From: Butyrivibrio sp.
GTDB taxonomy: Bacteria > Bacillota > Clostridia > Lachnospirales > Lachnospiraceae
Assembly (NCBI GenBank): GCA_022486625.1
Contig: JAKVKH010000002.1
Location: 1 to 64,000 of the forward strand
DNA length: 64,000 nucleotides
Direction of reading: 5' to 3'
Part shown: positions 8,735-16,147 of the stretch, piece after piece
Numbering within the stretch: the first letter of the stretch is position 1
Layout of the letters: each line of letters begins with the position of its first letter
Made by a program: the position numbers and the translations under genes
Notes under the pieces: generated by a model
Databases searched by the model: none
Told to the model about the DNA's origin: nothing
Seen by the model: the letters and a program-made list of their open reading frames with translations, nothing else

Positions 8735-10075
8735 ATGGCAGACGAAATACTGGCGAAGCGGGTTGCACCAAGCAGCCTTGAGGCTGAACAGTCTGTAGTT
8801 GGAGCAATGCTGATTGACCGGGATGCAATCGGCACAGCGACTGAGTTCATTACAGGAGATGATTTTTACAACAGGCAGCTCGGAACATTGTTTGATGCAA
8901 TGGTGGAGCTGGATAAGAGCGGTATGGCAGTGGATATCGTAACGCTGCAGAACCGTCTGAAGGAAAAAAATGTTCCGCCGGAGGTCAGCAGCCTGGAATA
9001 TATCCGTAACCTGGTTACGGCAGTACCGACTTCAGCAAATGTGAAATATTATGCGCAGATTGTTGCGGAAAAAGCCACACTCAGAAAGTTGATTCATATC
9101 AGTGAAGAGACAATGAATTCCTGTTATGCAGGCACGGATGAACTGGAAGTTATTCTGAATGATGTGGAAAAAAATGTTTTTGATGTGACACAGAACCGTG
9201 GAAACGGAGAATATACACCAATCAAGGATGTTGTTGTTTCCGCGTTGAACAAAATAGCGGCATCCAGTAAATTGAAAGGAAATGTAACAGGACTGGCAAC
9301 GGGATTTACGGATCTTGATTATGATACGGCTGGTTTTCAGCCTTCTGATCTGATTCTGATTGCAGCCCGTCCTTCCATGGGAAAAACCGCATTTGCATTA
9401 AATATCGCAGAATATATGGCATTCAGGCATAATCAGACCGTAGCAATATTCTCACTCGAAATGTCCAAGGAGCAGCTGGTAAATCGTCTGCTCTCCATGG
9501 AATCCAAGGTAGATGCGCAGCATATCCGTACAGGAGCAATGTCAGACGGCGACTGGGAACAGCTGATTGAAAGCGCAGATCTGATCGGTGGTTCTAATCT
9601 GATTATTGATGATACACCGGGTATTTCTGTATCAGAGCTTCGTTCCAAATGCAGAAAATACAAGATGGATCATAATCTTCAGATTGTGTTTATTGATTAC
9701 CTTCAGCTGATGAGCGGAGGAGGAAATCGTTCTTCTGATTCCAGACAGCAGGAAATATCTGATATTTCACGTGCACTGAAGGCACTTGCGAGAGAAATTC
9801 ACGTCCCGATTGTGGCACTTTCACAGTTGTCACGGGCAGTAGAGCAGAGACCGGATCACCGACCGATGCTGTCGGATCTTCGTGAATCCGGAGCTATTGA
9901 GCAGGATGCCGATATGGTAATGTTCATATATCGTGACGATTACTATAATAAAGACACAGAGGACAAAGGCATTGCGGATATCATTATTGCCAAACAGAGA
10001 AATGGTCCGATCGGAACTGTCAGACTGCTCTGGATGCCTGAATTTACAAAGTTTGCAAATCTTGAGAAACACTGA
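8735..10075 (+). CDS. dnaB: replicative DNA helicase DnaB
   Basis: A 446-residue hexameric helicase (called DnaC in Bacillus). The N-terminal DnaB domain (LEAEQSVVGAMLID) covers about residues 15-115. The RecA-like domain has Walker A ARPSMGKTAFA near residue 215, Walker B IVFIDYLQLMSG and the arginine-finger region of the DnaB family. It unwinds DNA at the replication fork and is loaded by the DnaD and DnaC/DnaI-type proteins encoded at 26-28 kb. It is the last gene before a bidirectional terminator. Confidence 0.97.
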   Translation: MADEILAKRVAPSSLEAEQSVVGAMLIDRDAIGTATEFITGDDFYNRQLGTLFDAMVELDKSGMAVDIVTLQNRLKEKNVPPEVSSLEYIRNLVTAVPTSANVKYYAQIVAEKATLRKLIHISEETMNSCYAGTDELEVILNDVEKNVFDVTQNRGNGEYTPIKDVVVSALNKIAASSKLKGNVTGLATGFTDLDYDTAGFQPSDLILIAARPSMGKTAFALNIAEYMAFRHNQTVAIFSLEMSKEQLVNRLLSMESKVDAQHIRTGAMSDGDWEQLIESADLIGGSNLIIDDTPGISVSELRSKCRKYKMDHNLQIVFIDYLQLMSGGGNRSSDSRQQEISDISRALKALAREIHVPIVALSQLSRAVEQRPDHRPMLSDLRESGAIEQDADMVMFIYRDDYYNKDTEDKGIADIIIAKQRNGPIGTVRLLWMPEFTKFANLEKH

Positions 10076-10094
10076 TATATAACAGAAAAAGGGC

Positions 10095-10131
10095 AAAAAA
10101 AATAATGGGCTTTCAGGCCCATTATTTTTTT
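10095..10131. terminator. bidirectional terminator between dnaB and the ferredoxin gene
   Basis: A 10-bp stem (AATAATGGGC with GCCCATTATT, arms 10101-10110 and 10117-10126) is flanked by an A run on the left and a T run on the right, so it can stop transcripts from either side of this convergent pair. Confidence 0.9.
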
Positions 10132-10133
10132 AC

Positions 10134-10181
10134 AGAGGCTGCAAGGCAACCTCTAAAAACAGATGCATTGCATCTGCTTTT
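10134..10181 (-). terminator. double hairpin after the ferredoxin gene
   Basis: Read on the minus strand, a 7-bp stem (10160-10166 with 10170-10176) right after the ferredoxin stop is flanked by AAAA and followed by five Ts, a good terminator. A second 9-bp hairpin with one mismatch (10134-10142 with 10146-10154) follows. Its half-site GCAACCTCT recurs in the hairpin on the other side of the gene. Confidence 0.7.
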
Positions 10182-10182
10182 A

Positions 10183-10353
10183 TTAACCCTGGCTGATTGC
10201 AGATACAGGGCACTGAGCTGCACAGGAACCGCAGTCGATACAGGTATTTGCATCGATCTGGTACTGAGAATCTCCCTGAGAAATTGCAGATACCGGACAC
10301 TGGCTTGCGCAAGAACCGCAGCTGATGCATGCATCACTGATTACATATGCCAT
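10183..10353 (-). CDS. 2[4Fe-4S] ferredoxin
   Basis: A 56-residue clostridial-type ferredoxin. Two CxxCxxCxxxCP clusters are present: CISCGSCASQCP (residues 9-20) and CIDCGSCAAQCP (39-50), each followed by VSAISQG. The halves are almost identical, an internal duplication typical of the family but unusually well kept. It carries low-potential electrons, most likely from the pyruvate:ferredoxin oxidoreductase encoded divergently 630 bases away. An AAGGAGGA site sits just upstream of the ATG at 10353. Confidence 0.95.
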   Translation of the reverse strand: MAYVISDACISCGSCASQCPVSAISQGDSQYQIDANTCIDCGSCAAQCPVSAISQG

Positions 10354-10388
10354 GATAATTTCCTCCTTATATGGATGTTTTTAATTAC

Positions 10389-10503
10389 AGAAGTTGCGAA
10401 GCAACCTCTTTTGAAATGAACTGCGATTGCAGTTTATTCTAACTATGAACCCGCAAAGCGAGCTCTGAGTGAAATGAGCTGCCATTACGGCTTAGTTCAT
10501 TTC
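10389..10503. repeat. hairpin repeats upstream of the ferredoxin gene
   Basis: Hairpins follow in series: AGAAGTTGC/GCAACCTCT (10389-10409), AACTGC/GCAGTT (10419-10434), a short CCGC/GCGG-like pair near 10451 and a long imperfect one at 10471-10503. The second and fourth share GAAATGA[A/G]CTGC at their left ends, so the units appear related to each other and to the hairpins at 10134-10181. Confidence 0.6.
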
Positions 10504-10547
10504 TGACAGATGAGATCAGAAGTCACCGACCCCATGTTGCAAATCAT

Positions 10548-10576
10548 ATGATAATATAAATGAGATTTTTTAGCAA
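10548..10576 (-). promoter_or_regulatory. candidate promoter of the ferredoxin gene
   Basis: On the minus strand TTGCTA (10571-10576) and TATCAT (10548-10553) are 17 bases apart. The transcript would carry about 185 bases of leader containing the hairpin repeats at 10389-10503. Confidence 0.45.
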
Positions 10577-10985
10577 GTAAAATAGTGTGAATATTTGCGA
10601 TGTATATGTGCAGACAGGGCGTCAGAAGAGTCTTTCGGAATTTGTTAAAAAAGAATTTTTTAAATTGGATACAATATAGATGGAATATTTAGTATTGACG
10701 AAAAAAAGATACTAGATGATGGGGATGAAAATGGCGTACAATAAGTTGCAAAAATCTCTCTTATCCCTTGCTATCATTGACATTGCGGGCTTTGCATGCT
10801 ACTATGAGGAAAGCAGAAAAAACTATCTGCGGATGTCCATGCACGGGTTTTTCTTGAAGACCTATTCGTGCAGGGATTTTTGTGCGCATCAATCTGCAAA
10901 TGGTCAGACAATTTGTCTGACTGTAAAATGACATTTCAGTTGATAGATGAACTGAATGCCGACCATAAAGGTAGGAGGATTTGAA
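10577..10985 (+). other. non-coding leader region of the pyruvate:ferredoxin oxidoreductase gene
   Basis: About 400 bases without a credible gene; a 71-codon frame at 10716-10931 lacks a ribosome site and family features. Hairpins are visible at 10813-10830 (GCAGA/TCTGC), 10840-10872 (TGCACG/CGTGCA, followed by a T run at 10877-10881) and 10904-10920 (TCAGACA/TGTCTGA). The best promoter-like element is TACAAT at 10670-10675 without a clear -35. The hairpin plus T run looks like an attenuator. Confidence 0.5.
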
Positions 10986-13900
10986 ATGGCAAGAAACATG
11001 AAAACCATGGACGGTAACGAAGCTGCCGCATATGCATCATATGCCTATACTGAAGTTGCTGCCATGTACCCGATCACACCTTCATCTGTTATGCCTGAGC
11101 ATGTAGATGAATGGGCAACAGCCGGAAAGAAGAATATCTTCGGCCGTACAGTTCAGATTACTGAAATGCAGTCTGAAGGCGGTGCAGCAGGTGCTGTACA
11201 CGGATCACTTGTAGCAGGTGCTCTGACATCTACTTACACAGCTTCTCAGGGCTTACTTCTGATGATCCCGGATATTTACAAGGTAGCAGGTGAGAGATTA
11301 CCTGGTGTATTCAACGTATCCGCTCGTTGCGTAGCTTCACACGCACTGAACATTTTTGGTGATCATTCTGATGTTTATGCATGCCGTCAGACTGGTGCTG
11401 CAATGCTCTGCGATTCCAGCGTTCAGGAAGTTATGGATTTAACTCCTGTTGCTTATTGCGCAGCAATTGAAGGAAGAATTCCTTTCATCAATTTCTTCGA
11501 TGGTTTCCGTACATCTCACGAAATTCAGAAGATCGAAGTTTGGGATTACAAGGATCTCGATGAAATGGTTGATCATGATGCTATCGATGCATTCCGCAAG
11601 AATGCACTGAACCCGAATCATCCTCGCCAGATGGGCTCTGCTCAGAACCCGGATATCTTCTTCCAGACAAGAGAGTCCTGCAACAGCGCATATGATGATA
11701 TGCCGGCTCTTGTTCAGAAGTACATGGATAAAGTAAATGCCAAGATCGGTACAGATTACAAGCTCTTTAACTATTATGGTGCTCCGGATGCAGAAGTAGT
11801 CATCGTAGCTATGGGCTCTGTAAATGATACTATTGAAGAGACGATTGATTATTTACAGAAGCAGGGCAAAAAGGTCGGTGTTGTTAAAGTAAGACTGTAC
11901 AGACCTTTCTCCGCTCAGGCTCTTGTTGAGGCTATTCCGTCAACTGTCAAGAGAATCGAAGTTCTCGACAGAACAAAGGAACCCGGCTCACTTCGTGAAC
12001 CTCTTGCACTGGATGTTATCGCAGCTCTCAAGGGATCAAAGTTTGAGAATACTCCTGTATTCTGTGGCCGTTACGGCTTAGGATCAAAGGATACAACTCC
12101 GAACCAGATCGTTGCTGTATTCAATAACGATTCCAAGGAGCAGTTCACAATCGGTATCAATGATGATGTGACACACCTTTCTCTGGATGCAGGTGCTCCG
12201 CTGGTAACTACACCGGAAGGAACAATCAACTGTAAGTTCTGGGGTCTTGGTGCTGATGGTACAGTAGGTGCCAACAAGAATTCCATCAAGATCATTGGTG
12301 ATAACACAGATATGTATGCTCAGGCATATTTTGACTATGATTCCAAGAAGTCCGGCGGTGTTACTATGTCTCACCTGAGATTTGGTAAGAAGCCGATCAA
12401 GTCAACATATCTGATCAAGACAGCTAACTTTGTTGCCTGCCATAATCCGTCTTATATCCGTAAGTTTAATATTGTACAGGAAATCGTTGATGGCGGTACA
12501 TTCCTTCTTAATTGCCCTTGGACAGTAGATCAGCTTGATTCTGAGCTTCCTGGACAGGTAAAGAAGTACATCCATGACCACAAGATCAAATTCTACATCA
12601 TGAACGGTTCCAAGATCGGTGTAGAGGTTGGCATGGGCCCGACAAGAATCAATACTATTCTGCAGTCTGCATTCTTCAAACTGGCACAGATCATTCCTGA
12701 AGCTGATGCCATCAAGTTCATGAAGGACGCTGCTCAGAAAACATATGGCCGTAAGGGTGAAGATGTTGTTAAGAAGAACTGGGATGCAATTGATGCCGGT
12801 GCTGATGACAAGAATCTGATCGCTGTTCCGGTTCCGGAAGCATGGGGAGCATGCAAGGACGAAGGCCTTGACTTTACAGTTGCCAATGGCGGAAGAAAGG
12901 ACGTTGTTGATTTCGTTAACAATATCCAGGCTAAGGTTAATGCTCAGGAAGGTAACAACCTGGCAGTTTCAGAAGTTGCTCCTTACACAGATGGTTCTAC
13001 ACCGTCCGGATCAGCAGCATTCGAGAAACGTGGTATTGCTGTAAATGTTCCTGCATGGGATGCTACAAAGTGTATTCAGTGTACATTCTGCTCTCTTGTC
13101 TGCCCGCACGCAGCAGTTCGCCCGGTAGCAATGACAGAAGCAGAAGTTGCAAAGGCACCGGAGGGAATGGTAACAATCCCGATGATGGGTATGCCGGAAT
13201 ACAAGTTCGGTATCGTAATCTCTGCGCTTGACTGCACAGGCTGCGGTTCCTGCGCTAATGTATGCCCTGGAATGAAGGGTGAAAAGGCTCTGACAATGGG
13301 CGCTATCGCTCAGAACGAGTTTGAGCAGAAGTACTTTGATTATGCAGTTACACTTCCTGTTAAGAAGGATGTTGTAGAAAAGTTCAAGGAGACAACAATC
13401 AAGGGTTCTCAGTTCAAGAAACCTCTGCTTGAGTTCTCAGGCGCGTGCGCAGGCTGCGGCGAGACTCCTTATGTAAAACTTGCTACACAGCTCTTTGGTG
13501 ACAGAATGTACATTGCAAATGCTACAGGATGTACATCAATCTGGGGCAACTCATCACCGTCCACACCTTACACCGTTAACGATGAAGGACATGGACCGGC
13601 ATGGGATAACTCCCTGTTTGAAGATAATGCAGAGTTTGGTTTTGGTATGACACTTGCACAGAATGCCATCCGTGATGCTCTGAAGGAAAAGGTAGAGAAG
13701 GTTGCAGCTGAAGGCAGTGATGCTGAGAAGTCTGCAGCAAATAACTGGCTGGATACATTTGCAGTTGGCGCTACCAACGGTGCAGCTACCGAAGCTCTTG
13801 TTGAAGCACTTGCTTCCGACAATGGCGAGACAGCTAAGTCAATCCTGAAGGAGAAAGACTTCCTTGCAAAGAAGTCTCAGTGGATCCTTGGTGGTGACGG

Positions 13901-14528
13901 TTGGGCATTTGATATCGGATTTGGTGGTCTGGATCATGTACTTGCTTCAGGCAAGGATATCAATGTTCTTGTTGTAAACACTGAAGTTTATTCCAATACA
14001 GGCGGACAGTCTTCAAAGGCTACACCTACAGGCGCTGTTGCTCAGTTTGCTGCAGGCGGTAAGGAAATCAAGCAGAAGGATCTTGCTTCCATCGCTATGA
14101 GTTATGGTTATGTATATGTTGCTCAGGTATCCATGGGCGCAGATAAGAACCAGACACTGAAGGCTCTTGCAGAAGCAGAAGCTTATCCGGGACCTTCACT
14201 TGTGATCTGCTATGCTCCTTGTATCAACCATGGTCTGAAGATCAAGGGCGGTATGTCCAAGGTTCAGGATGAAGAGAAGAGAGCAGTTGATTCCGGTTAT
14301 TGGAACCTGTTCAGATTCAATCCGAAGGCTGAGAAGAAGTTCACGCTGGACAGCAAGGCACCTTCAATGGATTATCAGGAATTCCTGGATGGAGAAGTTC
14401 GTTATCTGTCCCTGAAACTGAAGAATCCGGAGAGAGCTCAGAAGCTGTATGCAGAGTCAGCAGAGCATGCAAAGGAACATCTTGCATATCTCAATAAGCT
14501 GGTTGCTCTTTATGGAGATCAGCAGTAA
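10986..14528 (+). CDS. nifJ: pyruvate:ferredoxin (flavodoxin) oxidoreductase
   Basis: An 1180-residue single-chain enzyme oxidising pyruvate and CoA to acetyl-CoA and CO2 while reducing ferredoxin. Order: pyrimidine-binding and transketolase-like domains in the N-terminal half, a two-cluster ferredoxin domain (CIQCTFCSLVCP near residue 696 and CTGCGSCANVCP near 749), then the TPP domain with CAGCGE near 821, GDGWAFDIG near 970 and NTEVYSNTGGQ, plus a C-terminal extension. The ATG at 10986 follows GTAGGAGGA; an in-frame ATG at 10956 lacks a site. Codon choice is strongly biased, as expected of a highly expressed gene of fermentation. The product's likely electron acceptor is encoded divergently. 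Confidence 0.98.
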   Translation: MARNMKTMDGNEAAAYASYAYTEVAAMYPITPSSVMPEHVDEWATAGKKNIFGRTVQITEMQSEGGAAGAVHGSLVAGALTSTYTASQGLLLMIPDIYKVAGERLPGVFNVSARCVASHALNIFGDHSDVYACRQTGAAMLCDSSVQEVMDLTPVAYCAAIEGRIPFINFFDGFRTSHEIQKIEVWDYKDLDEMVDHDAIDAFRKNALNPNHPRQMGSAQNPDIFFQTRESCNSAYDDMPALVQKYMDKVNAKIGTDYKLFNYYGAPDAEVVIVAMGSVNDTIEETIDYLQKQGKKVGVVKVRLYRPFSAQALVEAIPSTVKRIEVLDRTKEPGSLREPLALDVIAALKGSKFENTPVFCGRYGLGSKDTTPNQIVAVFNNDSKEQFTIGINDDVTHLSLDAGAPLVTTPEGTINCKFWGLGADGTVGANKNSIKIIGDNTDMYAQAYFDYDSKKSGGVTMSHLRFGKKPIKSTYLIKTANFVACHNPSYIRKFNIVQEIVDGGTFLLNCPWTVDQLDSELPGQVKKYIHDHKIKFYIMNGSKIGVEVGMGPTRINTILQSAFFKLAQIIPEADAIKFMKDAAQKTYGRKGEDVVKKNWDAIDAGADDKNLIAVPVPEAWGACKDEGLDFTVANGGRKDVVDFVNNIQAKVNAQEGNNLAVSEVAPYTDGSTPSGSAAFEKRGIAVNVPAWDATKCIQCTFCSLVCPHAAVRPVAMTEAEVAKAPEGMVTIPMMGMPEYKFGIVISALDCTGCGSCANVCPGMKGEKALTMGAIAQNEFEQKYFDYAVTLPVKKDVVEKFKETTIKGSQFKKPLLEFSGACAGCGETPYVKLATQLFGDRMYIANATGCTSIWGNSSPSTPYTVNDEGHGPAWDNSLFEDNAEFGFGMTLAQNAIRDALKEKVEKVAAEGSDAEKSAANNWLDTFAVGATNGAATEALVEALASDNGETAKSILKEKDFLAKKSQWILGGDGWAFDIGFGGLDHVLASGKDINVLVVNTEVYSNTGGQSSKATPTGAVAQFAAGGKEIKQKDLASIAMSYGYVYVAQVSMGADKNQTLKALAEAEAYPGPSLVICYAPCINHGLKIKGGMSKVQDEEKRAVDSGYWNLFRFNPKAEKKFTLDSKAPSMDYQEFLDGEVRYLSLKLKNPERAQKLYAESAEHAKEHLAYLNKLVALYGDQQ

Positions 14529-14562
14529 TAAATAACAGAGCATTTCTGATGCTTTGAAAAAG

Positions 14563-14614
14563 AAAAGTCGCCATGTCGGACAGCTGTAAAGATGCCCGGT
14601 CATGGTGACTTTTT
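14563..14614 (+). terminator. terminator after the pyruvate:ferredoxin oxidoreductase gene
   Basis: A 13-bp stem (AAAAGTCGCCATG with CATGGTGACTTTT, one G-T pair) with a 25-base loop ends in a T run, 34 bases after the stop. Confidence 0.85.
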
Positions 14615-14666
14615 GCATAAAAAATATGTGTGGTAATTTATTCATGTGTGAAATTGTCCTATACTG

Positions 14667-14716
14667 AAAAAACAGTTCTTCGCGTTCAAAAAATCAACGG
14701 CGAAGAACTGTTTTTT
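14667..14716. terminator. bidirectional terminator before mecA
   Basis: A perfect 17-bp stem (arms 14667-14683 and 14700-14716) starts with six As and ends with six Ts, so it works in both directions. It probably ends mecA transcription from the right and backs up the previous terminator. Confidence 0.92.
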
Positions 14717-14752
14717 ATGTTTCCAATTTCAAAACCTGTAAAACAGATTCAC

Positions 14753-15523
14753 TTAAGATGAAATCTCTGCAAGTTTCTGAAGTGCCTGATCCCTGATGAT
14801 CACAGTATTGTGTTCATCAAGATATTGTGAACTGGCAGTTACAGCATTTACTTCATGACCATATTCTGAAATTACTGAGCAGAGATGATCGAATGCGGAA
14901 GTCTGTGACGGCTCTGAGTGAACAATCAGAATGTATTGCTGGTCGGAACTGCTCCGGTAAAGTGTGTTGCTGCCTTTATAGGCAGATCCGATTGCTGCGG
15001 ACAGTTTCGTGACATCATGAATGGAATGAAAGAGAAACATTCTGAAATCTGAAGCACCGGATGTTCCTTTGAAAGAAATGGAACCGGTTTTTTCCTTAAC
15101 TTTTTTTATGTCACCGGATGAAGTACCACCGAGAAAATTTGTAATATCTCCCTGCTGAAGACGACGAAACAGATTCATGACATCATCAGTGTCGTTACCG
15201 TCTTCATTTTCCTCTTCTTCGTTATCCTCCTGAATGGATGGACCGAACTGGGAAAAACGTGTATCGAGCTCCTCCGGATCTTCTGTCTTTGTAATTACGA
15301 GAACAATACATTCAGAATTGATCGGGATGGCTTCTATCATCAGAGGAACATCATCTGCTTCAAAGCCAAACTGAAAGCTGGCCTGACGCATCATTTCCTG
15401 GAAAAGCTCACGGGCTTTTTCGGTTCCGTAAGCGAGTTCACTGATTTTGATCTGACGCTTGGCAAGGTCTTCTCTGGTAAGTGTACAACGGATCTGGTGA
15501 TCATTCACCTTTTCAATTTTCAA
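14753..15523 (-). CDS. mecA: MecA-type adaptor protein for ClpCP
   Basis: A 256-residue protein starting with the MecA signature MKIEKVNDHQIRCTLTREDL. An acidic linker follows near residues 100-115 (EDNEEEENEDGND), then the C-terminal domain (about 160-250) that contacts ClpC. MecA adaptors bring substrates to the ClpC-ClpP protease; the substrates in clostridia are not defined by this sequence. The start codon is TTG at 15523: no ATG is available at the conserved N-terminus, and AGGAGG lies ten bases upstream. It is a single-gene unit between a promoter and a terminator. Confidence 0.9.
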   Translation of the reverse strand: MKIEKVNDHQIRCTLTREDLAKRQIKISELAYGTEKARELFQEMMRQASFQFGFEADDVPLMIEAIPINSECIVLVITKTEDPEELDTRFSQFGPSIQEDNEEEENEDGNDTDDVMNLFRRLQQGDITNFLGGTSSGDIKKVKEKTGSISFKGTSGASDFRMFLFHSIHDVTKLSAAIGSAYKGSNTLYRSSSDQQYILIVHSEPSQTSAFDHLCSVISEYGHEVNAVTASSQYLDEHNTVIIRDQALQKLAEISS

Positions 15524-15559
15524 TATTTACTTACCTCCTGTCACCTTTAAATTACACAA

Positions 15560-15588
15560 ATACTAAATGAAACATTATACGATGTCAA
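15560..15588 (-). promoter_or_regulatory. promoter of mecA
   Basis: On the minus strand a consensus TTGACA (15583-15588) and TAGTAT (15560-15565) are 17 bases apart, about 35 bases before the TTG start of mecA. Confidence 0.75.
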
Positions 15589-15642
15589 TACATCTATCGG
15601 TTTGTTTTACAAAATTTTATATATTTTTTTGCAAAATATTAC

Positions 15643-15671
15643 TTGCTTTATTTTATTTTATCCTGTATATT
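15643..15671 (+). promoter_or_regulatory. promoter of a cryptic small locus
   Basis: TTGCTT (15643-15648) and TATATT (15666-15671) with a 17-base spacer use the same hexamers and spacing as the tRNA-Gln promoter at 57999-58027. No annotated gene lies directly downstream, only the small frame starting at 15716. Confidence 0.6.
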
Positions 15672-15715
15672 GAACAGGCAAGTTGTCTCTGAACGATATG
15701 TATCGGAAAGGAGGC

Positions 15716-15986
15716 ATGATAATCTTTCAGTTCTTTTGATTTAAAAATGTCCTGTACAGTCTGTACAGGGTGTCTTACAGGTAAATATGACCTGTCGGGA
15801 AAATTCCCTGCTTAATCAAACCAAAATGAATCCACAAAACAACCAATTAAACCTGAAGTAGATTATATCTATATTTGTACTGTTGATACAACAGATGACA
15901 CTTGCCAGACTGTTTATGAAATCATTTACCACCTTGGTGGAACTTATTGCATAAAACAATATATCACGGAGATATTACCTCTTTAA
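15716..15986 (+). pseudogene. cryptic small open frame, broken or recoded
   Basis: An AAAGGAGG site precedes an ATG at 15716 that reads only seven codons (MIIFQFF) before TGA at 15737. A +1 shift at the TTT-TGA junction enters a frame that gives DLKMSCTVCTGCLTGKYD, meets TAA at 15813, and then stays open for 56 more codons (including VYEIIYHLGGTYCIKQ) to TAA at 15984. The reading needs one frameshift and one stop readthrough, so decay of a roughly 85-residue gene is the plain explanation. The intact promoter and ribosome site leave recoding or a leader peptide possible. Hairpins at about 15750-15768 and 15776-15795 fall inside. The product is not recognised. Confidence 0.35.
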
Positions 15987-16091
15987 CGTTTTATGAACAT
16001 AAAATTCCATAATCCAGAATCAGTCAGTAAACAAACAGAAAAAACAATATATAAGGAACATGAGAACCCCGCCGAATGTTCTAATTTGGTA

Positions 16092-16120
16092 ATGACGATA
16101 ATTGAATAGTCTGATATAAT
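16092..16120 (+). promoter_or_regulatory. promoter of the GH18-type hydrolase gene
   Basis: A consensus TATAAT (16115-16120) with ATGACG 17 bases upstream (16092-16097). The predicted start near 16127 leaves a leader of only about 20 bases, just enough for the ribosome site. Between 15990 and 16090 only a weak GAACAT/ATGTTC hairpin (16056-16081) is visible. Confidence 0.6.
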
Positions 16121-16147
16121 ATAGGACGATTGGAAAGGAGACAGGAG

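Noticed and set aside
10105-10419. 104-codon plus-strand frame over the ferredoxin region
   Set aside because: It is the antisense shadow of the 56-residue ferredoxin gene, which has clear CxxCxxCxxxCP motifs and a ribosome site.
10716-10931. 71-codon plus-strand frame before the pyruvate:ferredoxin oxidoreductase gene
   Set aside because: No spaced ribosome site, no recognisable family, and it crosses hairpins that look like leader RNA structures.
15826-15861. 11-codon frame MNPQNNQLNLK in the mecA-GH18 gap
   Set aside because: Very short with no ribosome site; overlapped by the other cryptic frame.
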